This document shows positions 13,025 through 26,600 of a stretch of 64,000 nucleotides of DNA, piece after piece. The stretch's first letter is position 1; each line of letters begins with the position of its first letter. The stretch spans positions 163,044 to 227,043 of the forward strand of contig JAYJMR010000036.1 in the NCBI GenBank assembly GCA_037074705.1, given 5' to 3'. The position numbers and the translations under genes were made by a program. The DNA comes from Zhengitettix transpicula (Eukaryota > Arthropoda > Insecta > Orthoptera > Tetrigidae). Below the pieces are notes generated by a model. That model saw only the letters and a program-made list of their open reading frames with translations, had not been told where the DNA came from and searched no databases.

Positions 13025-14122
13025 CAGGTTTGACTAATTTTTATAAAGAACGAGTCATTTATTATGAAATAAGACTTTGTTATTTGAAGATTCTTGGTTG
13101 GTGAAATTCCAAACTTGTCGTCGAAACGTCGAAATATTGGGATATATTAATTAGTATTAATAGATTAAGATTTTAGAAGTGCAGGTTTGACTAATTTTAT
13201 AAAGAACGAGTCATTTATTATGAAATAAGACTTTGTTATTTGAAGATTCTTGGTTGGTGAAATTCCAAACTTGTCGTCGAAACGTCGAAATATTGGGATA
13301 TATTAATTAGTATTAATAGATTAAGATTTTAGAAGTGCAGGTTTGACTAATTTTTATAAAGAACGAGTCATTTATTATGAAATAAGACTTTGTTATTTGA
13401 AGATTCTTGGTTGGTGAAATTCCAAACTTGTCGTCGAAACGTCGAAATATTACGATATATTAATTAGTATTAATAGATTAAGATTTTAGAAGTGCAGGTT
13501 TGAGTAATTTTTATAAAGAACGAGTCATTTATTATGAAATAAGACTTTGTTATTTGAAGATTCTTGGTTGGTGAAATTCCAAACTTGTCGTCGAAACGTC
13601 GAAATATTGGGATATATTAATTAATATTAAAAAATTAAGATTTTAGAAGTGCTGGTTTGAGTAATTTTTATAAAGAACGAGTCATTTATTATGAAATAAG
13701 ACTTTGTTATTTGAAGATTCTTGGTTAATGAAATTCCAAACTTGTCGTCGAAACGTCGAAATATTACGATATATTAATTAGTATTAATAGATTAAGATTT
13801 TAGAAGTGCTGGTTTGGGTAATTTTTATAAAGAACGAGTCATATATTATGAAATAAGACTTCGTTATTTGAAGATTCTTGGTTGGTGAAATTCCAAACTT
13901 GTCGTCGAAACGTCGAAATGTTGGGATATATTAATAAGTATTATTAGATTAAGATTTTAGAAGTGCAGGTTAGACTAATTTTTATAAAGAACGAGTCATT
14001 TATTATGAAATAAGACTTTGTTATTTGAAGATTCTTGGTTGGTGAAATTCCAAACTTATCGTCGAAACGTCGAAATATTACGATATATTAATTAGTATTA
14101 ATAGATTAAGATTTTAGAAGTG
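13025..14122 (+). repeat. 7-monomer (1,098-bp) tandem duplication, copy 1
   Basis: Seven monomers are followed immediately by a second copy. Shared markers at a 1,098-bp offset are AATATTAAAAAATTAAG (13,623 and 14,721), GGTTAATGAAATTCC (near 13,723 and 14,821), GGTTTGGGTAATT (near 13,811 and 14,909) and GGTTAGACT (near 13,968 and 15,066). Each copy has one different single-base deletion (13,190s here, near 14,209 in copy 2), so lengths stay equal. This copy alone has GACTTCGTTA near 13,858. Confidence 0.85.
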
Positions 14123-15220
14123 CAGGTTTGACTAATTTTTATAAAGAACGAGTCATTTATTATGAAATAAGACTTTGTTATTTGAAGATTCTTGGTTGGT
14201 GAAATTCCAACTTGTCGTCGAAACGTCGAAATATTGGGATATATTAATTAGTATTAATAGATTAAGATTTTAGAAGTGCAGGTTTGACTAATTTTTATAA
14301 AGAACGAGTCATTTATTATGAAATAAGACTTTGTTATTTGAAGATTCTTGGTTGGTGAAATTCCAAACTTGTCGTCGAAACGTCGAAATATTGGGATATA
14401 TTAATTAGTATTAATAGATTAAGATTTTAGAAGTGCAGGTTTGACTAATTTTTATAAAGAACGAGTCATTTATTATGAAATAAGACTTTGTTATTTGAAG
14501 ATTCTTGGTTGGTGAAATTCCAAACTTGTCGTCGAAACGTCGAAATATTACGATATATTAATTAGTATTAATAGATTAAGATTTTAGAAGTGCAGGTTTG
14601 AGTAATTTTTATAAAGAACGAGTCATTTATTATGAAATAAGACTTTGTTATTAGAAGATTCTTGGTTGGTGAAATTCCAAACTTGTCGTCGAAACGTCGA
14701 AATATTGGGATATATTAATTAATATTAAAAAATTAAGATTTTAGAAGTGCTGGTTTGAGTAATTTTTATAAAGAACGAGTCATTTATTATGAAATAAGAC
14801 TTTGTTATTTGAAGATTCTTGGTTAATGAAATTCCAAACTTGTCGTCGAAACGTCGAAATATTACGATATATTAATTAGTATTAATAGATTAAGATTTTA
14901 GAAGTGCTGGTTTGGGTAATTTTTATAAAGAACGAGTCATATATTATGAAATAAGACTTTGTTATTTGAAGATTCTTGGTTGGTGAAATTCCAAACTTGT
15001 CGTCGAAACGTCGAAATGTTGGGATATATTAATAAGTATTATTAGATTAAGATTTTAGAAGTGCAGGTTAGACTAATTTTTATAAAGAACGAGTCATTTA
15101 TTATGAAATAAGACTTTGTTATTTGAAGATTCTTGGTTGGTGAAATTCCAAACTTGTCGTCGAAACGTCGAAATATTACGATATATTAATTAGTATTAAT
15201 AGATTAAGATTTTAGAAGTG
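14123..15220 (+). repeat. 7-monomer (1,098-bp) tandem duplication, copy 2
   Basis: This is the direct second copy of 13,025-14,122 with the same private variants in order. Beyond 15,220 the sequences differ at once (CTGGTTTGAG here, CAGGTTTGAC after copy 1), so the duplication border falls at or very near a monomer junction. Copy 1 of the 48-mer has only one equivalent, so the event is younger than the 48-mer duplication. Confidence 0.85.
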
Positions 15221-17040
15221 CTGGTTTGAGTAATTTTTATAAAGAACGAGTCATATATTATGAAATAAGACTTTGTTATTTGAAGATTCTTGGTTGGTGA
15301 AATTCCAAACTTGTCGTCGAAACGTCGAAATATTGCGATATATTAATTAATATTAATAGATTAAGATTTTGGAAGTGCTGGTTTGAGTAATTTTTATAAA
15401 GAACGAGTCATTTATTATGAAATAAGACTTTGTTATTTGAAGATTCTTGGTTGGTGAAATTCCAAACTTGTCGTCGAAACGTCGAAATATTGCGATATAT
15501 TAATTAATATTAATAGATTAAGATTTTAGAAGTGCAGGTTTGAGTAATTTTTATAAAGAACGTGTCATTTATTATGAAATAAGACTTTGTTATTTTTAGT
15601 TTCTTGGTTGGTGAAATTCCAAACTTGTCGTCGAAACGTCGAAATATTGCGATATATTAATTAGTATTAATAGATTAAGATTTTAGAAGTGCAGGTTTGA
15701 CTAATTTTTATAAAGAACGAGTCATTTATTATGAAATAAGACTTTGTTATTTGAAGATTCTTGGTTGGTGAAATTCCAAACTTGTCGTCGAAACGTCGAA
15801 ATATTGCGATATATTAATTAATATTAATAGATTAAGATTTTAGAAGTGCTGGTTTGAGTAATTTTTATAAAGAACGAGTCATTTATTATGAAATAAGACT
15901 TTGTTATTTGAAGATTCTTGGTTGGTGAAATTCCAAACTTGTCGTCGAAGCGTCGAAATATTGCGATATATTAATTAATATTAATAGATTAAGATTTTAG
16001 AAGTGCTGGTTTGAGTAATTTTTATAAAGAACGAGTCATTTATTATGAAATAAGACTTTGTTATTTGAAGTTTCTTGGTTGGTGAAATTCCAAACTTGTC
16101 GTCGAAACGTCGAAATTATGCGATATATTAATTAATATTAATAGATTAAGATTTTAGAAGTGCAGGTTTGAGTAATTTTTATAAAGAACGTGTCATTTAT
16201 TATGAAATAAGACTTTGTTATTTTTAGTTTCTTGGTTGGTGAAATTCCAAACTTGTCGTCGAAACGTCGAAATTATGCGATATATTAATTAATATTAATA
16301 GTTTAAGATTTTAGAAGTGCAGGTTTGAGTAATTTTTAAAAAGAACGAGTTATTTATTATGAAATAAGTCTTTGTTATTTGAAGATTCTTGGTTGGTGAA
16401 ATTCCAAACTTGTCGTCGAAACGTCGAAATATTGCGATATATTAATTAATAATAATAGATTAAGATTTTAGATGTGCTGGTTTGAGTAATTTTTATAAAG
16501 AACGAGTCATTTATTATGAAATAAGACTTTGTTATTTGAAGATTCTTGGTTGGTGAAATTCCAAACTTGTCGTCGAAACGTCGAAATATTGCGATATATT
16601 AATTAATATTAATAGATTAAGATTTTAGAAGTGCTGGTTTGAGTAATTTTTATAAAGAACGAGTCATTTATTATGAAATAAGACTTTGTTATTTGAAGAT
16701 TCTTGGTTGGTGAAATTCCAAACTTGTCGTCGAAACGTCGAAATTATGCGATATATTAATTAATATTAATAGATTAAGATTTTAGAAGTGCAGGTTTGAG
16801 GAATTTTTATAAAGAACGTGTCATTTATTATGAAATAAGACTTTGTTATTTTAGTTTCTTGTTGGTGAAATTCCAAACTTGTCGTCGAAACGTCGAAATA
16901 TTGCGATATATTAATTAGTATTAATAGATTAAGATTTTAGAAGTGCAGGTTTGACTAATTTTTATAAAGAACGAGTCATTTATTATGAAATAAGACTTTG
17001 TTATTTGAAGATTCTTGGTTGGTGAAATTCCAAACTTGTC
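15221..17040 (+). repeat. Transition block of GCG-type monomers
   Basis: About 12 monomers mostly with GCG at 115-117 and TTAATTAATATTAATAG, some with the zone-3-like TTTTAGTTTC block (near 15,594, 16,213 and 16,850) and GAACGTGTC. Several have AAATTATGCGAT in place of AAATATTGCGAT (16,110s, 16,270s, 16,740s). The block mixes features of zones 1, 2 and 3. The resemblance to 7,068-7,530 suggests that both descend from a common segment. Confidence 0.65.
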
Positions 17041-17099
17041 ATCGAAACGTCGAAATATTATAATTTATTAATTAATATTAATAGTTTAAGATTTTAGAA

Positions 17100-18650
17100 G
17101 TGCAGGTTTGACTAATTTTTACAAAGAACGAGTCATTTATTATGAAATAAGACTTTGTTATTTGAAGATTCTTGGTTGGTGAAATTCCAAACTTGTCGTC
17201 GAAACGTCGAAATATTATCATTTATGAATTAATATTAATAGTTTAAGATTTTAGAAGTGCAGGTTTGAGTAATTTTTAAAAAGAACGAGTCATTTATTAT
17301 GAAATAAGACTTTGTTATATGAAGATTCTTGGTTGGTGTAATTCCAAACTTGTCGTCGAAACGTCGAAATATTGCGATATATTAATTAGTATTAATAGAT
17401 TAAGATTTTAGAAGTGCAGGTTTGACTAATTTTTATAAAGAACGAGTCATTTATTATGAAATAAGACTTTGTTATTTGAAGATTCTTGTTGGTGAAATTC
17501 CAAACTTGTCGTCGAAACGTCGAAATATTGGGATATATTAATTAATATTAATAGATTAAGATTTTAGAAGTGCTGGTTTGAGTAATTTTTATAAAGAACG
17601 AGTCATTTATTATGAAATAAGACTTTGTTATTTGAAGATTCTTGGTTGGTGAAATTCCAAACTTGTCGTCGAAACGTCGAAATATTATCATTTATTAATT
17701 AATATTAATAGTTTAAGATTTTAGAAGTGCAGGTTTGACTAATTTTTATAAAGAACGAGTCATTTATTATGAAATAAGACTTTGTTAATTGAAGATTCTT
17801 GGTTGGTGAAATTCCAAACTTGTCGTCGAAACGTCGAAATATTATCATTTATTAATTAATATTAATAGTTTAAGATTTTAGAAGTGCAGGTTTGAGTAAT
17901 TTTTAAAAAGAACGAGTCATTTATTATGAAATAAGACTTTGTTATTTGAAGATTCTTGGTTGGTGAAATTCCAAACTTGTCGTCGAAACGTCGAAATATT
18001 ATCATTTATTAATTAATATTAATAGTTTAAGATTTTTAAAGTGCTGGTTTGAGTAATTTTTATAAAGAACGTATCATTTATTATGAAATAAGACTTTGTT
18101 ATTTGAAGATTCTTGGTTGGTGAAATTCCTAACTTGTCGTCGAGTCGTCGAAATATTATCATTTATTAATTAATATTAATAGTTTAAGATTTTAGAAGTG
18201 CAGGTTTGAGTAATTTTTATAAAGAACGAGTCATTTATTATGAAATAAGACTTTGTTATTTGAAGATTCTTGGTTGGTGAAATTCCAAACTTGTCGTCGA
18301 AACGTCGAAATATTATCATTTATTAATTAATATTAATAGTTTAAGATTTTAGAAGTGCAGGTTTGACTAATTTTTATAAAGAACGAGTCATTTATTATGA
18401 AATAAGACTTTGTTATTTGAAGATTCTTGGTTGGTGAAATTACAAACTTGTCGTCGAAACGTCGAAATATTATCATTTATTAATTAATATTAATAGTTTA
18501 AGATTTTAGAAGTGCAGGTTTGACTAATTTTTATAAAGAACGAGTCATTTATTATGAAATAAGACTTTGATATTTGAAGATTCTTGGTTGGTGAAATTCC
18601 AAACTTGTCGTCGAAACGTCGAAATATTACGATATATTAATTAATATTAA
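17100..18650 (+). repeat. 18-19-monomer higher-order repeat in zone 2, copy 1
   Basis: Markers recur about 2.83-2.98 kb downstream: GGTTGGTGTA (17,331 and 20,156), TTTGTTAATT (17,781 and 20,607), GATTTTTAAA or AATTTTTAAA (18,031 and 21,014) and AAGACTTTGATATTTG (18,561 and 21,544). The offset grows by one monomer between the second and third markers because copy 2 has an extra unit with GAACGAGACATT. The matched part covers about ten monomers; the rest of the 18-mer does not match well. Confidence 0.7.
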
Positions 18651-19924
18651 TAGATTAAGATTTTAGAAGTGCAGGTTTGACTAATTTTTATAAAGAACGA
18701 GTCATTTATTATGAAATAAGACTTTGTTATTTGAAGATTCTTGGTTGGTGAAATTCCAAACTTGTCGTCGAAACGTCGAAATATTATCATTTATTAATTA
18801 ATATTAATAGTTTAAGATTTTTAAAGTGCTGGTTTGAGTAATTTTTATAAAGAACGTATCATTTATTATGAAATAAGACTTTGTTATTTGAAGATTCTTG
18901 GTTGGTGAAATTCCAAACTTGTCGTCGAAACGTCGAAATATTATCATTTATTAATTAATATTAATAGTTTAAGATTTTAGAAGTGCAGGTTTGACTAATT
19001 TTTATAAAGAACGAGTCATTTATTATGAAATAAGACTTTGTTATTTGAAGATTCTTGGTTGGTGAAATTCCAAACTTGTCGTCGAAACGTCGAAATATTA
19101 TCATTTATTAATTAATTTTAATAGTTTAAGATTTTAGAAGTGCAGGTTTGAGTAATTTTTAAAAAGAACGAGTCATTTATTATGAAATAAGACTTTGTTA
19201 TTTGAAGATTCTTGGTTGGTGAAATTCCAAACTTGTCGTCGAAACGTCGAAATAGTGCGATATATTAATTAATATTAATAGATTAAGATTTTAGAAGTGC
19301 AGGTTTGAGTAATTTTTATAAAGAACGTGTCATTTATTATGAAATAAGACTTTGTTAATTGAAGATTCTTGGTTGGTGAAATTCCAAACTTGTCGTCGAA
19401 ACGTCGAAATATTGCGATATATTAATTAGTATTAATTGATTAAGATTTTAGAAGTGCAGGTTTGACTAATTTTTATAAAGAACGAGTCATTTATTATGAA
19501 ATAAGACTTTGTTATTTGAAGATTCTTGGTTGGTGAAATTCCAAACTTGTCGTCGAAACGTCGAAATATTATCATTTATTAATTAATATTAATTGTTTAA
19601 GATTTTAGAAGTGCAGGTTTGGGTAATTTTTATAAAGAACGAGTCATTTATTATGAAATAAGACTTTGTTATTTGAAGATTCTTGGTTGCTGAATTTCCA
19701 AACTTGTCGTCGAAACGTCGAAATATTGGGATATATTAATTAATATTAATATATTAAGATTTTAGAAGAGCAGGTTTGAGTAATTTTTATAAAGAACGAG
19801 TCATTTATTATGAAATAAGACTTTGTTATTTGAAGATTCTTGGTTGGTGAAATTCCAAACTTGTCGTCGAAACGTCGAAATATTATCATTTATTAATTAA
19901 TATTAATAGTTTAAGATTTTAGAA

Positions 19925-21633
19925 GTGCAGGTTTGACTAATTTTTAAAAAGAACGAGTCATTTATTATGAAATAAGACTTTGTTATTTGAAGATTCTTGG
20001 TTGGTGAAATTCCAAACTTGTCGTCGAAACGTCGAAATATTATCATTTATTAATTAATATTAATAGTTTAAGATTTTAGAAGTGCAGGTTTGAGTAATTT
20101 TTAAAAAGAACGAGTCATTTATTATGAAATAAGACTTTGTTATTTGAAGATTCTTGGTTGGTGTAATTCCAAACTTGTCGTCGAAACGTCGAAATATTGC
20201 GATATATTAATTAGTATTAATAGATTAAGATTTTAGAAGTGCAGGTTTGACTAATTTTTATAAAGAACGAGTCATTTATTATGAAATAAGACTTTGTTAT
20301 TTGAAGATTCTTGGTTGGTGAAATTCCAAACTTGTCGTCGAAACGTCGAAATATTGGGATATATTAATTAATATTAATAGATTAAGATTTTAGAAGTGCT
20401 GGTTTGAGTAATTTTTATAAAGAACGAGTCATTTATTATGAAATAAGACTTTGTTATTTGAAGATTCTTGGTTGGTGAAATTCCAAACTTGTCGTCGAAA
20501 CGTCGAAATATTATCATTTATTAATTAATATTAATAGTTTAAGATTTTAGAAGTGCAGGTTTGACTAATTTTTATAAAGAACGAGTCATTTATTATGAAA
20601 TAAGACTTTGTTAATTGAAGATTCTTGGTTGGTGAAATTCCAAACTTGTCGTCGAAACGTCGAAATATTATCATTTATTAATTAATATTAATAGTTTAAG
20701 ATTTTAGAAGTGCAGGTTTGACTAATTTTTATAAAGAACGAGACATTTATTATGAAATAAGACTTTGTTATTTGAAGATTCTTGGTTGGTGAAATTCCAA
20801 ACTTGTCGTCGAAACGTCGAAATATTATCATTTATTAATTAATATTAATAGTTTAAGATTTTAGAAGTGCAGGTTTGAGTAATTTTTAAAAAGAACGAGT
20901 CATTTATTATGAAATAAGACTTTGTTATTTGAAGATTCTTGGTTGGTGAAATTCCAAACTTGTCGTCGAAACGTCGAAATATTATCATTTATTAATTAAT
21001 ATTAATAGTTTAAAATTTTTAAAGTGCTGGTTTGAGTAATTTTTATAAAGAACGTATCATTTATTATGAAATAAGACTTTGTTATTTGAAGATTCTTGGT
21101 TGGTGAAATTCCAAACTTGTCGTCGAAACGTCGAAATATTATCATTTATTAATTAATATTAATAGTTTAAGATTTTAGAAGTGCAAGTTTGAGTAATTTT
21201 TATAAAGAACGAGTCATTTATTATGAAATAAGACTTTGTTATTTGAAGATTCTTGGTTGGTGAAATTCCAAACTTGTCGTCGAAACGTCGAAATATTATC
21301 ATTTATTAATTAATATTAATAGTTTAAGATTTTAGAAGTGCAGGTTTGACTAATTTTTATAAAGAACGAGTCATTTATTATGAAATAAGACTTTGTTATT
21401 TGAAGATTCTTGGTTGGTGAAATTCCAAACTTGTCGTCGAAACGTCGAAATATTATCATTTATTAATTAATATTAATAGTTTAAGATTTTAGAAGTGCAG
21501 GTTTGACTAATTTTTATAAAGAACGAGTCATTTATTATGAAATAAGACTTTGATATTTGAAGATTCTTGGTTGGTGAAATTCCAAACTTGTCGTCGAAAC
21601 GTCGAAATATTATCATTTATTAATTAATATTAA
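19925..21633 (+). repeat. 18-19-monomer higher-order repeat in zone 2, copy 2
   Basis: This is the downstream partner of 17,100-18,650, with one added monomer near 20,700-20,860. From about 20,500 to 21,284 it also matches 21,756 to 22,540 at an offset of 1,256 bp (8 monomers). Shared markers there are TTTGTTAATT (20,607 and 21,863), AGACATTTAT (20,741 and 21,997) and the TTTTTAAAGTGCTGG unit (21,014 and 22,270). Two overlapping periods therefore sit in the same stretch. Confidence 0.7.
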
Positions 21634-23692
21634 TAGTTTAAGATTTTAGAAGTGCAGGTTTGACTAATTTTTAAAAAGAACGAGTCATTTATTATGAAAT
21701 AAGACTTTGTTATTTGAAGATTCTTGGTTGGTGAAATTCCAAACTTGTCGTCGAAACGTCGAAATATTATCATTTATTAATTAATATTAATAGTTTAAGA
21801 TTTTAGAAGTGCAGGTTTGACTAATTTTTATAAAGAACGAGTCATTTATTATGAAATAAGACTTTGTTAATTGAAGATTCTTGGTTGGTGAAATTCCAAA
21901 CTTGTCGTCGAAACGTCGAAATATTATCATTTATTAATTAATATTAATAGTTTAAGATTTTAGAAGTGCAGGTTTGACTAATTTTTATAAAGAACGAGAC
22001 ATTTATTATGAAATAAGACTTTGTTATTTGAAGATTCTTGGTTGGTGAAATTCCAAACCTGTCGTCGAAACGTCGAAATATTATCATTTATTAATTAATA
22101 TTAATAGTTTAAGATTTTAGAAGTGCAGGTTTGAGTAATTTTTAAAAAGAACGAGTCATTTATTATGAAATAAGACTTTGTTATTTGAAGATTCTTGGTT
22201 GGTGAAATTCCAAACTTGTCGTCGAAACGTCGAAATATTATCATTTATTAATTAATATTAATAGTTTAAGATTTTTAAAGTGCTGGTTTGAGTAATTTTT
22301 ATAAAGAACGTATCATTTATTATGAAATAAGACTTTGTTATTTGAAGATTCTTGGTTGGTGAAATTCCAAACTTGTCGTCGAAACGTCGAAATATTATCA
22401 TTTATTAATTAATATTAATAGTTTAAGATTTTAGAAGTGCAGGTTTGAGTAATTTTTATAAAGAACGAGTCATTTATTATGAAATAAGACTTTGTTATTT
22501 GAAGATTCTTGGTTGGTGAAATTCCAAACTTGTCGTCGAAACGTCGAAATATTGGGATATATTAATTAATATTAATAGATTAAGATTTTAGAAGTGCTGG
22601 TTTGAGTAATTTTTATAAAGAACGAGTCATTTATTATGAAATAAGACTTTGTTGTTTGAAGATTCTTGGTTGGTGAAATTCCAAACTTGTCGTCGAAACG
22701 TCGAAATATTATCATTTATTAATTAATATTAATAGTTTAAGATTTTAGAAGTGCAGGTTTGACTAATTTTTATAAAGAACGAGTCATTTATTATGAAATA
22801 AGACTTTGTTATTTGAAGATTCTTGGTTGGTGAAATTCCAAACTTGTCGTCGAAACGTCGAAATATTATCATTTATTAATTAATATTAATAGTTTAAGAT
22901 TTTTAAAGTGCTGGTTTGAGTAATTTTTATAAAGAACGTATCATTTATTATGAAATAAGACTTTGTTATTTGAAGATTCTTGGTTGGTGAAATTCCAAAC
23001 TTGTCGTCGAAACGTCGAAATATTGCGATATATTAATTAATATTAATAGATTAAGATTTTAGAAGTGCAGGTTTGAGTAATTTTTATAAAGAACGTGTCA
23101 TTTATTATGAAATATGACTTTGTTATTTGAAGATTCTTGGTTGGTGAAATTCCAAACTTGTCGTCGAAACGTCGAAATATTATCATTTATTAATTAATAT
23201 TAATAGTTTAAGATTTTTAAAGTGCTGGTTTGAGTAATTTTTATAAAGAACGTATCATTTATTATGAAATAAGACTTTGTTATTTGAAGATTCTTGGTTG
23301 GTGAAATTCCAAACTTGTCGTCGCGTCGAAATATTGCGATATATTAATTAATATTAATAGATTAAGATTTTAGAAGTGCAGGTTTGAGTAATTTTTATAA
23401 AGAACGTGTCATTTATTATGAAATAAGACTTTGTTATTTTTAGTTTCTTGGTTGGTGAAATTCCAAACTTGTCGTCGAAACGTCGAAATATTGCGATATA
23501 TTAATTAATATTAATAGATTAAGATTTTAGAAGTGCAGGTTTGAGTAATTTTTATAAAGAACGTGTCATTTATTATGAAATAAGACTTTGTTATTTTTAG
23601 TTTCTTGGTTGGTGAAATTCCAAACTTGTCGTCGAAACGTCGAAATATTATCATATATTAATTAATATTAATAGATTAAGATTTTAGAAGTG

Positions 23693-26600
23693 CAGAATTG
23701 AGTAATTTTTATAAAGAACGTGTCATTTATTATGAAATAAGACTTTGTTATTTTTAGTTTCTTGGTTGGTGAAATTCCAAACTTGTCGTCGAAACGTCGA
23801 AATATTATCATATATTAATTAATATTAATAGATTAAGATTTTAGAAGTGCAGGTTTGAGTAATTTTTATAAAGAACGTGTCATTTATTATGAAATAAGAC
23901 TTTGTTATTTTTAGTTTCTTGGTTGGTGAAATTCCAAACTTGTCGTCGAAACGTCGAAATATTATCATATAATTATTAATATTAATAGATTAAGATTTTA
24001 GAAGTGCAGGTTTGAGTAATTTTTATAAAGAACGAATCATTTATTATGAAATAAGACGTTGTTATTTTTAGTTTCTTGGTTGGTGAAATTCCAAACTTGT
24101 CGTCGAAACGTCGAAATATTATCATATATTAATTTATATTAATAGATTAAGATTTTATAAGTGCAGGTTTGAGTAATATTTATAAAGAACGAATTATTTA
24201 TTATGAAATAAGACTTTGTTATTTTTAGTTTCTTGGTTGGTGAAATTTCAAACTTGTCGTCGAAACGTCGAAATATATTCATATATTAATTAATATTAAT
24301 AGATTAAGATTTTAGAAGTGCAGGTTTGAGTAATTTTTATAAAGAACGAATCATTTATTATGAAATAAGACTTTGTTATTTTTAGTATCTTGGTTGGTGA
24401 AATTCCAAACTTGTCGTCGAAACGTCGAAATATTATGATATATTAATTAATATTAATAGATTAAGATTTTAGAAGTGCAGGTTTGAGTAATTTTTATAAA
24501 GAACGAATCATTTATTATGAAATTAGACTTTGTTATTTATAGTTTCTTGGTTGGTGAAATTCCAAACTTGTCGTCGAAACGTCGAAATATTACGATATAT
24601 ATTAATTAATATTAATAGATTAAGATTTTAGAAGTGCAGGTTTGAGTAATTTTTATAAAGAACGAATCATTTATTATGAAATAAGACTTTGTTATTTATA
24701 GTTTCTTGGTTGGTGAAATTCCAAACTTGTCGTCGAAACGTCGAAATATTACGATATATTAATTAATATTAATAGATTAAGATTATAAGAAGTGCAGGTT
24801 TGAGTAATTTTTATAAAGAACGAATCATTTATTATGAAATAAGACTTTGTTATTTATAGTTCCTTGGTTGGTGAAATTCCAAACTTGTCGTCGAAACGTC
24901 GAAATATTACGATATATTATTTAATATTAATAGATTAAGATTTTAAAAGTGCAGGTTTGAGTAATTTTTATAAAGAACGAATCATTTATTATTAAATAAG
25001 ACTTTGTTATTTTTAGTTTCTTAGTTGGTGAAATTCCAAACTTGTCGTCGAAACGTCGAAATATTACGATATATTAATTAATATTAATGGATTAAGATTT
25101 TAGAAGTGCAGGTTTGAGTAATTTTTATAAAGAACGAGTCATTTATTATGAAAAAAGACTTTGTTATTTATAGTTTCTTGGTTGGTGAAATTCCAAACTT
25201 GTCGTCGAAACGTCGAAATATTACGATATATATTAATTAATATTAATAGATTAAGATTTTAGAAGTGCAGGTTTGAGTAATTTTTATAAAGAACGAATCA
25301 TTTATTATGAAATAAGACTTTGTTATTTATAGTTTTTTGGTTGGTGAAATTCCAAACTTGTTGCCGAAACGTCGAAATATTGCGATATATTAATTAATAT
25401 TAATAGATTAAGATTTTAGAAGTGCTGGTTTGAGTAATTTTTATAAAGAACGAATCATTTATTATGAAATAAGACTTTGTTATTTATAGTTTCTTGGTTG
25501 GTGAAATTCCAAACTTGTCGTCGAAACGTCGAAATATTACGATATATTAATTAATATTAATAGATTAAGATTTTAGAAGTGCAGGTTTGAGTAATTTTTA
25601 TAAAGAACGTGTCATTTATTATGAAATAAGACTTTGTTATTTTTAGATTCTTGGTTGGTGAAATTCCAAACTTGTCGTCGAAACGTCGAAATATTACGAT
25701 ATATTAATTAATATTAATAGATTAAGATTTTAGAAGTGCAGGTTTGAGTAATTTTTATAAAGAATGTGTCATTTATTATGAAATAAGACTTTGTTATTTT
25801 TAGATTCTGGGTTGGTGAAATTCCAAACTTGTCGTCGAAACGTCGAAATATTACGATATATTAATTAATATTAATAGATTAAGATTTTAGAAGTGCAGGT
25901 TTGAGTAATTTTTATAAAGAACGTGTCATTTATTATGAAATAAGACTTTGTTATTTTTAGATTCTTGGTTGGTGAAATTCCAAACTTGTCATCGAAACGT
26001 CGAAATATTACGATATATTAATTAATATTAATAGATTAAGATTTTAGAAGTGCTGGTTTGAGTAATTTTTATAAAGAACGAATCATTTATTATGAAATAA
26101 AACTTTGTTATTTTTAGATTCTTGGTTGGTGAAATTCCAAACTTGTCGTCGAAACGTCGAAATATTATGATATATTAATTAATATTAATAGATTAAGATT
26201 TTAGAAGTGCAGGTTTGAGTAATTTTCATAAAGAACGTATCATTTATTATGAAATAAGACTTTTTTATTTGAAGATTCTTGGTTGGTGAAATTCCAAACT
26301 TGTCGTCGAAACGTCGAAATATTACGATATATTTAATTAATATTAATAGATTAAGATTTTAGAAGTGCAGGTTTGAGTAATTTTTATAAAGAACGTATCA
26401 TTTATTATGAAATAAGACTTTGTTATTTGAAGATTCTTGGTTGGTGAAATTCCAAACTTGTCGTCGAAACGTCGAAATATTACGATATATTAATTAATAT
26501 TAATGGATTAAGATTTTAGAAGTGCTGGTTTGAGTAATTTTTATAAAGAACGTGTCATTTATTATGAAATAAGACTTTGTTATTTTTAGTTTCTTGGTTG

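Larger units (their letters stand above)
1..15220 (+). repeat. Zone 1: GGG/ACG satellite subfamily
   Basis: About 97 monomers, nearly all with TTGAAGATTC at 60-69, mostly GAACGAGTC at 25-33 and GGG or ACG at 115-117. Many have TTAGTATT instead of TTAATATT. Starts alternate between CAGGTTTGAC and CTGGTTTGAG. In much of the zone a monomer with GGG and AATTAATATT is followed by a CTGGTTTGAG monomer, whereas GGG with AATTAGTATT is followed by CAGGTTTGAC, so linked variants run across monomer borders. The zone contains 15-, 48- and 7-monomer higher-order repeats. A short island near 6,911-7,530 has zone 2- and zone 3-like monomers. Confidence 0.85.
8795..15690 (+). repeat. 48-monomer higher-order repeat, copy 2 (rearranged)
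   Basis: This copy follows copy 1 directly and keeps its marker order at offsets of 7,538 to 7,369 bp. It has an 8-bp deletion near 9,050, lacks one monomer present in copy 1 near 3,000-3,360, and contains an internal 7-monomer tandem duplication (13,025-15,220). It lacks about two monomers corresponding to copy 1 near 6,911-7,210. Its right end is gradual: similarity is lost by about 15.7 kb, where GCG-type monomers take over. Confidence 0.7.
17041..23335 (+). repeat. Zone 2: TATCATTTATT satellite subfamily
   Basis: About 40 monomers, most with TATTATCATTTATTAATT at 111-128 and AATAGTTTAAG at 136-146. Many have TTTTTAAAAAG in place of the TATAAAG segment. One monomer type has GATTTTTAAAGTGCTGG at its end, followed by GAACGTATC; it occurs near 18,031, 18,816, 21,014, 22,270, 22,898 and 23,212, always a whole number of monomers apart (5, 14, 8, 4 and 2). 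A minority of GGG and GCG monomers is interspersed. The right border to zone 3 is a mixed stretch near 23.0-23.4 kb. Confidence 0.85.
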
